64,000 nt of DNA from NCBI RefSeq assembly GCF_900176515.1, contig NZ_FWXV01000006.1, positions 372,001 through 436,000 on the forward strand, given 5' to 3'. Position numbers and translations under genes: made by a program. Shown here piece after piece: positions 35,355 through 45,516 of the stretch; the first letter of the stretch is position 1; each line of letters opens with the position of its first letter. The DNA is from Kibdelosporangium aridum (GTDB taxonomy: Bacteria > Actinomycetota > Actinomycetes > Mycobacteriales > Pseudonocardiaceae). The notes below the pieces were generated by a model. The model was not told the DNA's origin. It saw nothing but the letters and a program-made list of their open reading frames with translations, and made no database searches.

Positions 35355-37127
35355 ATGGGGAAACGATGGATGACAGCCGCACTGGCCGGCGTCATCGGCT
35401 CGACGATGCTGGTCAGTCCCGCCGCCGCGAGCCTGCATCCGTGCGCCGCCGCGACAGAGTTCTGTGAAGGCACTGTGGAAGTCCCGTTGAACTGGGCGGA
35501 TCCGCAGTCCGAAAAGATCACCATCCCGTTCACCTTCCGGCCGCACAGCGACCGTGGCAGGCCGTCCGCGGGTGTCATCGTCGGCTTGGCAGGCGGTCCC
35601 GCCGCGGGGATGAAGCAGCCCAAGGACATGGAGAAAACGGTCCAGCCATTGCTGACCACCTACGGCATGCTCGCCGTCCAACGCCGAGGTTTCGGTGTGG
35701 CAGGGGGACTGCACTGTGACGACGTGGACGTGTACGAACCCGGGACCATCACCGCGTGCGCCGAGCGGCTCGGCCCGAGAATCCAGTACTTCACGACCGA
35801 CCAGCGTGTCGCTGACGTCAACGCGGTGCGTGCCGCGCTGGGTGTCCCGAAACTGGTCCTGTACGGCATCTCCTACGGCAGCCTCGACGGCCCGGCCTTC
35901 GCGGCCCGTTATCCGCAGCACGTCCAGGCCGCCATCTTCGACAGTCCGACGCTGTCCTTCGATCCGCGAACCGGTTACGCCTCAGGCTTTGTCAACCAGG
36001 AGGCCATGAACAGCATCACCGGCGCGCTCGACCACGCGTGCGCACAGTCGCGTGCTTGCCGTGAACTGCCAGGTGACGCTGGTTCCCGGATGGCGAAGGT
36101 GGCGCAGATGCTGCGCACGAACCCCGATCCGGCGATACCGATGCGGAAACTTCTGGGGACGGGGACTGTCTACGACCCGATGACGGCTCGCGAAGCCAAT
36201 GCCGCGTTCGTCGCGTACGCCAACGGTGACCGCGCGCCCTTGCATCGGCTCGCGAGACTTGTCGACTATCTTGACGGCGACCCCAACGACCTGCTGCGAA
36301 CTGCGGGTATGGGCTTCCTTTCCTTCCTCTGCAACGATATCGGCTGGCCGTACGCCAGGAACGCCACGCCCGCGCAGCGGGTGGCCCAGCTGGCCGCCTA
36401 CTACGAACGGAATCCTGAATATCCCCTTACCTCAGCGGAAATCGACGGCGAGGCGGGTTTCGTGACGGAATGGTGCGCCTACTGGCCGACGCCTCGCGCC
36501 GCGCCGCCAGTCCCGCCGAACGCCAAGTTCCCGGACATCCCGGTCCTCACCATCGCCGGCACTTTCGACTGGGGCGCAGCCGAGAACGCGGAGACGTTGG
36601 CTGCCATGTTCCGTGACGGCCGCAGTCTGGTTGTGCCTTTCGCTGGCCACGCCACGTCGGTCAGCTTCGACACGACGTATGAAACCTGTGTCTCCACTGC
36701 GGTGCGGAACTTCATCATTGGCCAGCGCCGGCTGCCTTCGTGCAGCGGCGAGAACTTCGTTGCGCTCGGCCGTTTCCCGTTGACCAGCGAAGCCTTGTTG
36801 ACGACGACGTTCCACACGGCCATGGACGCGCTGGCGTCCCGGATTCCCAACTCCTACACGGTGAACACCCGGCCCGAAATGCCCGGCCTGCGTGGCGGGA
36901 AGGTCACCTTCGACGGCCCGAAAGCGACTCTGCACGACGTCCGGTACACCACCGACACGGTCGTGTCCGGCGAGATCCGATTCACTGGGACACAAGCCGA
37001 AGCCGACTTGACCGCGAACGGAAAACGCGTCCAGCTGACGTGGAAACCATTCGAGGCCAAGGAGAACATGTGGGTCACCGGCGCAGTCGACGGCAAGCGG
37101 TTCGCCCGCTGGCTGCCGGTCACCTAG
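35355..37127 (+). CDS. Secreted alpha/beta hydrolase, tripeptidyl-aminopeptidase-like
   Basis: The protein has 590 residues with a signal peptide (MTAALAGVIGSTMLVSPAAAS). The domain order fits the Streptomyces SlpD/Tap family: an N-terminal segment with paired cysteines, the oxyanion-side GLAGGPAAG, nucleophile Ser in YGISYGS, and the C-terminal TAP-like region (IPVLTIAGTFDWGA, then the histidine in VVPFAGHATS). The catalytic aspartate is probably D in GTFDW. It may trim tripeptides or esters outside the cell. The last about 120 residues are an extra domain beyond the usual family length. Confidence 0.85.
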   Translation: MGKRWMTAALAGVIGSTMLVSPAAASLHPCAAATEFCEGTVEVPLNWADPQSEKITIPFTFRPHSDRGRPSAGVIVGLAGGPAAGMKQPKDMEKTVQPLLTTYGMLAVQRRGFGVAGGLHCDDVDVYEPGTITACAERLGPRIQYFTTDQRVADVNAVRAALGVPKLVLYGISYGSLDGPAFAARYPQHVQAAIFDSPTLSFDPRTGYASGFVNQEAMNSITGALDHACAQSRACRELPGDAGSRMAKVAQMLRTNPDPAIPMRKLLGTGTVYDPMTAREANAAFVAYANGDRAPLHRLARLVDYLDGDPNDLLRTAGMGFLSFLCNDIGWPYARNATPAQRVAQLAAYYERNPEYPLTSAEIDGEAGFVTEWCAYWPTPRAAPPVPPNAKFPDIPVLTIAGTFDWGAAENAETLAAMFRDGRSLVVPFAGHATSVSFDTTYETCVSTAVRNFIIGQRRLPSCSGENFVALGRFPLTSEALLTTTFHTAMDALASRIPNSYTVNTRPEMPGLRGGKVTFDGPKATLHDVRYTTDTVVSGEIRFTGTQAEADLTANGKRVQLTWKPFEAKENMWVTGAVDGKRFARWLPVT

Positions 37128-37441
37128 CCGCAGCAGAACGGATCGTCGCAGGGCTTGCCGACTTCACTGCCGTACGCCACGAGGTTCTCGACGGGTGCGA
37201 GGACCTCGTCGGCGTTGGTCAGCAATGGTGCCGACCGGTCGTGAGGACGGCCCCAGCTCGGCGGAGTGCCGTCGATGTCGAATCGGGGCACACCGTCCAC
37301 GAACAGGGTCCACATCGCGTGGTCCGGGAAGCAGTTGAGGCGCAGCACCCACCAGTGGCCGTCGACATCGGCGGCGACGGGGAATCGGTCGTTGCCGGTC
37401 CGTTGCCACCGTGGTTCGGCCTGCAGCTCTGGAGGCGCCAT
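37124..37441 (-). CDS. Small conserved hypothetical protein
   Basis: The protein has 105 residues, aromatic-rich: VDGHWWVLRLNCFPDHAMWTLFVDG, DIDGTPPSWGRP, and a C-terminal CDDPFCCG. The paired cysteines at the tail could bind metal. Similar proteins of this length are common in actinomycetes without a function. It overlaps the end of the upstream hydrolase gene by 4 bp, tail to tail, and follows the sdh operon at 9 bp. Confidence 0.68.
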   Translation of the reverse strand: MAPPELQAEPRWQRTGNDRFPVAADVDGHWWVLRLNCFPDHAMWTLFVDGVPRFDIDGTPPSWGRPHDRSAPLLTNADEVLAPVENLVAYGSEVGKPCDDPFCCG

Positions 37442-37450
37442 ATGGCCAGT

Positions 37451-38202
37451 TTAATGCTTCGCGGGTGACCGGGTGGCCGCCTTGAGCGCGTCCCGGTTCA
37501 GCCGCCCGATCGCCTCGAGCGGAATTCCCTTTGGACACACGACTGTGCACTCGCCGGAGTTGGTGCACCCGCCGAAGCCCAGGTCATCGTGGGTGTCGAC
37601 CATGTCGAGCGCTCGGCTGTACCGCTCAGGCCGGCCTTGCGGCAGCAGCCCGAGATGTGTCGTCTTGGCGGCCGTGAACAGCATCGCGGAACCGTTGGGG
37701 CACGCGGCAACGCAAGCGCCACAACCGATGCACGCCGCGGCCTCGAACGCGTTGTCCGCGTCTTCCTTTGGCACCGGAACAGCGTGGGCGTCCGGTGCGC
37801 TGCCGGTGGGCGCGCTGATGTAGCCGCCTGACTCGATGATCCGGTCGAACGCCGAGCGGTCCACGACCAGGTCCTTGATCACCGGGAACGGCTTGGCGCG
37901 CCACGGTTCGATGACGATCGGCACGTTCGGGTCGAAGCTGCGCATGTGCAGCTGGCAGGTGGTGGTCAGCTTGTTCGGGCCGTGCGCGTTTCCGTTGATC
38001 ATCAGCCCGCACATGCCGCAGATGCCCTCGCGGCAGTCGTGGTCGAACGCGATCGGCTCCTCGCCTTGGCTGATCAGCCGCTCGTTGAGCACGTCGAGCA
38101 TTTCGAGGAAGGACATGTCCGGCGTGATGTCGTCGACGACGTACATCACCAGCCTGCCCTTGTCGAACTGGTTGTCCTGGCGCCAGACGCGCAGGGTGAA
38201 CC

Positions 38203-38206
<4 letters not shown>
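37451..38206 (-). CDS. sdhB: Succinate dehydrogenase/fumarate reductase iron-sulfur subunit
   Basis: The protein has 251 residues, with GTG 38206 overlapping the sdhA stop as GTGA. All three clusters are present: [2Fe-2S] in [15 protein letters not shown] and the following TTTC, [4Fe-4S] in [12 protein letters not shown], and [3Fe-4S] in [15 protein letters not shown]. It relays electrons from the flavoprotein to the quinone at the membrane anchor. The frame runs further upstream but that part lies in sdhA and is not protein-like. Confidence 0.93.
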
Positions 38207-40119
<1,913 letters not shown>

Positions 40120-40122
40120 CGG

Positions 40123-40824
40123 CTATCCCACCAATCCGGTGATAACGGCGAACGGCACGGACAGGAACCCAACGGTGAGCACGAAGGCGAACCCGAAGGA
40201 GAAGGTCTGGATGGCTTTCTGCCGCGCCGCGCTGGACGCCCCCAGGCTCTGTAGCGCGCTCCACAACCCGTGCCGGATGTGGAAACCCAGTGCGATCACC
40301 GCGGCCGCGTAGAACAGAACCACGTACCAGCGCTGGAAGGAGGCGACGACGTTGTCGTACACCGCCAGATGAACGCCGTTCGGGTTCAGCACGCCCGCGG
40401 TCAGATCCAGGATGTGGTACACGATGAACAGCGCCAGAATCACGCCGCCCCAACGCATTGTGCGAGCCGCGTAACTGCCTTGCACCTTCGTGCGGTGTTT
40501 GTAGCCGGCCGGGCGCGCCTTCTGCGCGCGCCGAGCCAGCTGGATGGCAGCCGTCATGTGCAGCACCACGGCGGCGACGAGACCGACCCGGGCCACCCAG
40601 ACGAAGCCTTCGTAGCCCAGCAGGCCGTCGAGCAGTTCACGCAGCCAGACCGCGTATCCGTCGATGTTGTCCCGGCCAAGGAAGATCTTGAGGTTCGAGG
40701 CCATGTGCACGGTGACGTACAGCAGCATGGCCAGGCCCGTCACGCCCATCACGGCTTTCTTGCCGATGGTCGACGACCAGATCCGCCCCGGAGTGCTGCG
40801 CCGGGCCGCCTCGAGCACTGTCAC
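40123..40824 (-). CDS. sdhC: Succinate dehydrogenase cytochrome b subunit
   Basis: The protein has 233 residues from GTG 40824. It has about five membrane helices: GKKAVMGVTGLAMLLYVTVHMASN, VARVGLVAAVVLHMTAAIQLA, WGGVILALFIVYHILDLTAG, VVLFYAAAVIALGFHIRHGLWSA and FAFVLTVGFLSVPFAVITGLVG. The histidines in TVHMASN, VLHMTA, IVYHILD and GFHIRHG are heme-b ligand candidates, the two-heme pattern of type-B anchors. It anchors SdhAB and reduces quinone. The gene diverges from a lysR gene 71 bp away. Confidence 0.88.
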   Translation of the reverse strand: MTVLEAARRSTPGRIWSSTIGKKAVMGVTGLAMLLYVTVHMASNLKIFLGRDNIDGYAVWLRELLDGLLGYEGFVWVARVGLVAAVVLHMTAAIQLARRAQKARPAGYKHRTKVQGSYAARTMRWGGVILALFIVYHILDLTAGVLNPNGVHLAVYDNVVASFQRWYVVLFYAAAVIALGFHIRHGLWSALQSLGASSAARQKAIQTFSFGFAFVLTVGFLSVPFAVITGLVG

Positions 40825-40882
40825 AGCACTCAGTAAGCACCTTCGCCGATGAGTCGTCCAATATATCGAAACGCTCAATTTG

Positions 40883-40897
40883 ATAGTCTCGAACTAT
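40883..40897. promoter_or_regulatory. LysR-type T-N11-A box overlapping the lysR start codon
   Basis: ATAGT-CTCGA-ACTAT is a perfect inverted repeat containing T-N11-A (40884/40896). It overlaps ATG 40896. A second, weaker inverted repeat (TATCGAAA and TTTGATA, 40864-40885) lies next to it toward sdhC. Confidence 0.6.
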
Positions 40898-41813
40898 GGA
40901 AAGGGTTGACCGGCTCACCTTGCAGCAGCTCAGGTACTTCCTGGCGGTCGCGGACACCAAGCACTTCACCAGGGCCGCCGAGCAGGCCGGTGTGGCGCAA
41001 CCCTCACTGTCCAAGCAGGTGCAGAGCCTCGAATCGGAGCTCGGAACGCCCCTGTTCAGCCGGGTACGCGGCAACGTCACGCTGACCCCGGCAGGAGAGG
41101 CGCTGCTGCCGATCGCCCGTCGCATCCTCGCCGACGTGGACACCGCCCGCCACGAGGTCGCCGAACTCGTCGGCCTGCGTCGCGGGCGCTTGCGTGTCGG
41201 CGCCACACCCAGCCTGTGCGCAAGCGTTTTCGCTGACGTCCTCGCCCGGTTCCACGCGGCCTACCCGGGCATCCGCTTGCTCGTAGAGGAAGGCGGCTCA
41301 CGGGATCTGTCGCGTTCGCTGCTGCGGGGCGACCTGGACCTCGCGTTGATCATCGTTCCGCCCGAGGGACCCGATCCGGCCTTGACGACTCGGGTGGTGT
41401 TGCGGGAGGACCTGATGGTGGCGTCCGCGGCGAGCCTGCCCCCGCTGGTGAACCGGCCGACGATCCGCCTGATCGATCTACGTGACCGTCCGATGGTCAT
41501 GTTCCGTCAGGGTTATGACTTGCGCGAGACCACGCTTCAGGCTTGCCGTGGCGTGGGGTATGAGCCACGCCTGGCCGTCGAGGGCGGTGAAATGGACGCG
41601 GTGTTGCGCTTTGTTGAGGCGGAATTGGGCGTCGCCATCGTGCCGAGCATGGTTCTCGCCAACCGTCCAGGGTTGCGTGGCATTCCCATTGCCCCGCCTG
41701 GCTTGAGTCGCACGGTTGCGTTGGCTCATCGCACGGACGTGCCGCCGACCAACGCGGCTCGTGCGTTCAGCGAGGTGCTGATGGAACACGTCGCAACTCT
41801 TCAGCCCGCGTAG
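40896..41813 (+). CDS. LysR-family regulator, divergent from sdhCAB
   Basis: The protein has 305 residues. The N-terminal winged helix is LQQLRYFLAVADTKHFTRAAEQAGVAQPSLSKQVQSLE, then RVRGNVTLTPAGEALL. The periplasmic-binding-like effector domain follows (about 90-300: RGRLRVGATPSLCASVFADVL). The divergent layout and the T-N11-A box over its own start suggest autorepression and control of the sdh genes. The co-inducer is unknown; a succinate- or C4-acid-like signal would fit by inference. Confidence 0.92.
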   Translation: MERVDRLTLQQLRYFLAVADTKHFTRAAEQAGVAQPSLSKQVQSLESELGTPLFSRVRGNVTLTPAGEALLPIARRILADVDTARHEVAELVGLRRGRLRVGATPSLCASVFADVLARFHAAYPGIRLLVEEGGSRDLSRSLLRGDLDLALIIVPPEGPDPALTTRVVLREDLMVASAASLPPLVNRPTIRLIDLRDRPMVMFRQGYDLRETTLQACRGVGYEPRLAVEGGEMDAVLRFVEAELGVAIVPSMVLANRPGLRGIPIAPPGLSRTVALAHRTDVPPTNAARAFSEVLMEHVATLQPA

Positions 41814-42235
41814 ACCGTGGTGTTGGTGGTGATGAACTGGGCCGTTCCGGTTTTGACCATGAGCGCGTCCGGGACGGGGCCGCCTGGGGTCGGCTGCATC
41901 GCGGGGGACTGCACGGTGAACGTGGCCTGGAAGGTCTGACCTTTGATCAGGATCTTCGGGCCGTTCTGCGACTGGATCGTCAGGTTCGACGGGGCCAGCG
42001 TGAGCGTCAGCATGCCGGTTCCCGGCGTCACGAAAGGCGGTGCTGTGTAAGGCAACGGGCCTCGCAGCGACTGCGGCAGCTCGTCGCCCTGCAGGCAGAC
42101 GAACTGGCCGTTGACCTGGACGTCCGTGCTCGAACCCTTGAGCGGTACGGGAGCTTGGATGGCCGGCACGATCACCGGGGGCGGGATGGTGATCTGGACC
42201 ATGTCCCCCGTTTTGATGACGAAGTCGCTCGGCAC
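41801..42235 (-). CDS. Hypothetical protein of unknown function
   Basis: The protein has 144 residues from GTG 42235. It is rich in beta-type sequence: VIKTGDMVQITIPPPVIVPAI, STDVQVNGQFVCLQGDELP, GMLTLTLAPSNLTIQSQNGPKILIKG and TAQFITTNTTVYAG. The even, Thr/Pro-rich sequence and 'V.VNG..VC..GDE' resemble PAAR-like or phage-baseplate-associated small proteins, but I cannot confirm it. No tail or secretion genes are nearby. It lies 50 bp downstream of the GH4 gene on the same strand. Confidence 0.6.
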   Translation of the reverse strand: MPSDFVIKTGDMVQITIPPPVIVPAIQAPVPLKGSSTDVQVNGQFVCLQGDELPQSLRGPLPYTAPPFVTPGTGMLTLTLAPSNLTIQSQNGPKILIKGQTFQATFTVQSPAMQPTPGGPVPDALMVKTGTAQFITTNTTVYAG

Positions 42236-42285
42236 CTCAGCAGGCTCTCACGAGATTCCCGCAGATCCATGCACCTTTGGGCGGC

Positions 42286-43626
42286 TCAAGGTGCTCGGAA
42301 CGCGCTGAGCTCGGGAAACGCCGCCACGTAGCCGTCGAGCGTGGCCGCGGCGGCGGCCACGGAGTCGACGAGCGGGTGCGTGGCCATCGCGAACAGCGCG
42401 TCCGCCCGGTTCTGCGACTTCGCGGCCTGGATCGCGGCCTGTTCGCAGCCCTTCACCTGCAGCATCAGGCCGAGGCTGTGCGGGTCGACGGGACCGGTCG
42501 CGATCGGCCGTGGCCCGTTGCCGTCCACGAAACACGGCACCTCGACCACCGAATTGCCCAGTCCCGCAACGACTCCGCGGTTGCGTACGTTGAGGATCAG
42601 CTGGTCGGGCCGATTGCGCGTGATCGAGTTCATCAGCCGCAGCGCCACCTGCTCGTACCCGCCGCCGTCCATGTCGCACGCGGCACGGTCGGTCATCCCG
42701 GCGACCGCCCGGCCTTCGGCGAGGTACGTGCTCTCCCGCTCGGATCGTGTCTCCAGCCAGGCCTGCAGTGCGGCCTGCGGGTTCTCGCCGATCCGCTCGT
42801 AGAACGACTTCTGCTGGTCCTTCAGGAATTCGCCGCGGGTGGTCTCCTGGGCGCGCATCTGCTCCAGCGTCTCCCGCGCGAAATAGTAATAGTGCAGGTA
42901 CTCGTTCGGCACCGAGCGCAACGTCCGCAACCATTGCGCGCCAAAGAGTTTGCCCTCTTCGAACGAGGTCAACGCGGTCTCGTCGCCGAACAGGCCGGGC
43001 AGCACGTCATGGCCGTTCACCATCACCCTGCGCAGCCAGCCGAGGTGGTTCAGGCCGACGTAGTCGAACGTCGCGTCCGATTCGGACACTGCAAGGGCGG
43101 CAGCCACCCTGCGGCACAAGCCCACCGGCGAGTCGCAGATGCCGATCACGCGGTCGCCGAGCACGGAGGACATCGCCTCGGTGACGATCCCGGCCGGGTT
43201 GGTGAAGTTGATGACCCACGCGTCCGGTGCGCGCCGCTCCACTTGCCTGGCGATGTCCATGGCTACCGGGACGGTCCGCAGTGCGTAACAGATTCCGCCT
43301 GGGCCAACGGTTTCCTGGCCCATCAGGCCGTGCTTCAGCGGTATCCGCTCGTCCAGGCTGCGGCCGCCGAGGCCGCCGACCCGGATCGCCGAGAACACCA
43401 TGTCCGCGCCGGACAACGCGTCGTCGAGCGATGTCGTCATCCGGATCTTCGGCCGCCACGCGGCGCCCTGCGCCTGCTGGTCCAGCACCGCGCCGATCGC
43501 GGTCAACCGCGGTACCAGCACGTCCTGCAGCACGATCTCGTCGACCAGCCGGTCCGGATCGGCCAGCAGACTATGGTGCACGAGCGGCACCCGGAACCCG
43601 CCACCGCCAAGGATCACCAGCTTCAT
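42286..43626 (-). CDS. GH4 family NAD/metal-dependent glycosidase (6-phospho-glycosidase-like)
   Basis: The protein has 446 residues. The NAD-binding start is MKLVILGGGGFRVPLVHHSL. The metal/cofactor region is INFTNPAGIVTEAM, then GICDSPVGLC, and GLNHLGWLRR. GH4 enzymes use NAD+, Mn2+ and an oxidation-elimination route. The four-residue signature here reads CDSP, in the position where 6-phospho-beta-glucosidases are said to have CNVP and 6-phospho-alpha-glucosidases CDMP, so a phosphorylated glycoside is likely by family analogy. No PTS genes are nearby, so phosphate may come from the PfkB kinase in the divergent operon. ATG 43626 overlaps the deoR-type gene stop (ATGA). Confidence 0.88.
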   Translation of the reverse strand: MKLVILGGGGFRVPLVHHSLLADPDRLVDEIVLQDVLVPRLTAIGAVLDQQAQGAAWRPKIRMTTSLDDALSGADMVFSAIRVGGLGGRSLDERIPLKHGLMGQETVGPGGICYALRTVPVAMDIARQVERRAPDAWVINFTNPAGIVTEAMSSVLGDRVIGICDSPVGLCRRVAAALAVSESDATFDYVGLNHLGWLRRVMVNGHDVLPGLFGDETALTSFEEGKLFGAQWLRTLRSVPNEYLHYYYFARETLEQMRAQETTRGEFLKDQQKSFYERIGENPQAALQAWLETRSERESTYLAEGRAVAGMTDRAACDMDGGGYEQVALRLMNSITRNRPDQLILNVRNRGVVAGLGNSVVEVPCFVDGNGPRPIATGPVDPHSLGLMLQVKGCEQAAIQAAKSQNRADALFAMATHPLVDSVAAAAATLDGYVAAFPELSAFRAP

Positions 43627-44375
43627 GCCTTGAGCACCTCAACCCCCACCTCTCGCATGGCCCGCACGCCCGGACCGGTCGCGTCCGCGTTGGTCACCAG
43701 CACGTCGATCTCCTCGGGGCCGCAGATCCTGGCGAGCCCGCCACCAGGGAACTTGCCGCGATCGGCGAGCAGGACGACCTGATCGGCGGCGGCCACCATG
43801 GCCCGCTTCAACGGAACCTCGACCACGGTGTCGTCCATCACCGACCCGTCGTCACGAACCCCAGCCGCACCAAGGAAAACCCGGTCCGCGCGGACTTGCC
43901 GTAACGCGTCTTCGGTCAAAAACCCGACCATGGAACGGTAATTGCGCCGCACGACCCCGCCGAGCAGGATCAGCTCGACCGCGTTGTCGTCGGCAAGCTC
44001 TTCGTACACCGCGAGGTTGCTTGTCAGCACGGTGATTTCGCGGCCACGCAGGTGCGCTGCCAGCCTGTGCGTGGTCGTCCCGATGTCCAGCAGGACTGAT
44101 TCCCTGTCCTGCACAAGCGTCGCGGCCGTTTTGGCCACCGCGTCCTTGTCGCCGCAGTCCTCGCTGGCCACGCGGTCGAACGGGCGCTCGTGCGACGGCG
44201 CGAGCACCGCGCCACCGTGCACCCTGGTCAGCACCCCTTCGCGCTCGAGCCAGATCAGATCACGGCGGATAGTCGCCGGGCTGGTGGCCAGTTGTTCGCA
44301 CAGCGCGGTCACCGACGCTGACCCATCCTGAGTCAGACAGCGCAGGATCTCGGCGTGACGGCGCTGGGGGAGCAC
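43623..44375 (-). CDS. DeoR-family transcriptional repressor
   Basis: The protein has 250 residues from GTG 44375. The winged helix is RHAEILRCLTQDGSASVTALCEQLATSPATIRRDLIWLEREGVLTRVHGGAV, the DeoR signature. The C-terminal effector domain has SVLLDIGTTTHRLAAHL and DRVFLGAAGV, and binds a phosphorylated sugar in this family. It is coupled to the GH4 gene and diverges from the PfkB-ABC operon. It is therefore the likely repressor of both, released by a sugar phosphate. Confidence 0.92.
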   Translation of the reverse strand: MLPQRRHAEILRCLTQDGSASVTALCEQLATSPATIRRDLIWLEREGVLTRVHGGAVLAPSHERPFDRVASEDCGDKDAVAKTAATLVQDRESVLLDIGTTTHRLAAHLRGREITVLTSNLAVYEELADDNAVELILLGGVVRRNYRSMVGFLTEDALRQVRADRVFLGAAGVRDDGSVMDDTVVEVPLKRAMVAAADQVVLLADRGKFPGGGLARICGPEEIDVLVTNADATGPGVRAMREVGVEVLKA

Positions 44376-44390
44376 AAGTGAACAATATCA

Positions 44391-44415
44391 GTCAGATTAC
44401 GTCAGACAACTTGTC
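44391..44415. promoter_or_regulatory. DeoR operator candidate with 10-bp-spaced repeats
   Basis: GTCAGATTAC is followed directly by GTCAGACAAC, two direct repeats one helical turn apart, and the second runs into the palindrome GACAA-C-TTGTC (44405-44415). It lies between the divergent DeoR and PfkB genes. Confidence 0.5.
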
Positions 44416-44466
44416 AATTCTTTGCAGATGGGTGCAGACTCGCGGGATCGCGAAAGGAGGCGCACG

Positions 44467-45516
44467 GTGTCGACCGATCCAGCGGCTGGGGGCCCTGAGC
44501 TGGACATTCTTCTGTCGGGGACGGTGTTCCTCGACATCATCTTCACCGGCCTCGATCACCTGCCGCAGCCGGGCACGGAGGTCTGGGCGACCGGGCTGGG
44601 GTCCAGTCCGGGCGGAATTGCCAACCTGGCCGTCGCGCTGAGCAGGCTGCAGTTGCGGACCGGGCTCGCCGCGGCGTTCGGCGAGGACGCGTACGGCGAC
44701 TTCTGCTGGGACGTGCTGGCAGACCAGGAAGGCGTGGATCTCACTCACTCCAGGCGGTTCTACGGCTGGCACTCACCGTTGACCGTGTCCATGGCGATCG
44801 ACAGGGACCGCAGCATGGTCACGCACGGCCACGCGGCGCCGATCAGCGCCGACGAGCTGCTCGATCCGCCGCCCGCGACCAAGGCGTGTTTCGTGCACGT
44901 CGATCTGCACGCCGACCAGTGGGTGAAGAAGGCGAAAGAACAAGGTGCGCTGCTGTTCGCCGACGTGGGGTGGGACCCGACGGAGCGTTGGGAACCGTCC
45001 ATGCTGAGGCAACTGCTGAACGGGTATGACGTGTTCTTGCCCAACAGTGTCGAGGCGATCAGCTACACCAGGTCGGACGACGTCAAGGCGGCGGCGAAGT
45101 CGTTGGCGGAGATCGTTCCCGTTGTCGTGGTCACCAGAGGCGGCAACGGTGCGTACGCCATCGATTCGAGCACGGGCGAAGAAGCCGAGGTCAAGGGCCT
45201 GAACGTGGCTGCGCTCGACCCGACTGGCGCCGGTGACGTGTTCGGTGCGGGGTTCGTGGTCGGCACGCTGGCCGGTTGGTCCTTGGCCGACCGGGTGCAT
45301 TTCGCAAACCTGTGCGCGGCTTTGTCCGTGCAACATTTCGGCGGCTCGCAGTCCGCGCCGGGCTGGGGTGACATCGCGGCGTGGTGGCGGCTGGTTGGCC
45401 GCCGGGACGAACGCGAGCTGCGTGGCTACACGTTCCTCAACGACCTGCTGCCCAGCCATGGTGACACCAAGGTCCGTCGAGCGAGCGCGACCATCGGATT
45501 GCGAGGAATATCTTGA
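44467..45516 (+). CDS. PfkB-family carbohydrate kinase
   Basis: The protein has 349 residues. GTG 44467 has AAAGGAGG 6 bp upstream. It has the N-terminal PfkB loop PGGIANLAVALSRL and the C-terminal anion-hole signature DPTGAGDVFGAGFVVG with its catalytic Asp. FHVDLHADQW-like HVDLHADQW and ADVGWDP are substrate-side blocks. It phosphorylates a sugar or nucleoside, using ATP. It begins the ABC operon and overlaps the solute-binding-protein start (TTGA). This makes it the likely source of the phosphate recognised by GH4 and DeoR. Confidence 0.9.
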   Translation: MSTDPAAGGPELDILLSGTVFLDIIFTGLDHLPQPGTEVWATGLGSSPGGIANLAVALSRLQLRTGLAAAFGEDAYGDFCWDVLADQEGVDLTHSRRFYGWHSPLTVSMAIDRDRSMVTHGHAAPISADELLDPPPATKACFVHVDLHADQWVKKAKEQGALLFADVGWDPTERWEPSMLRQLLNGYDVFLPNSVEAISYTRSDDVKAAAKSLAEIVPVVVVTRGGNGAYAIDSSTGEEAEVKGLNVAALDPTGAGDVFGAGFVVGTLAGWSLADRVHFANLCAALSVQHFGGSQSAPGWGDIAAWWRLVGRRDERELRGYTFLNDLLPSHGDTKVRRASATIGLRGIS

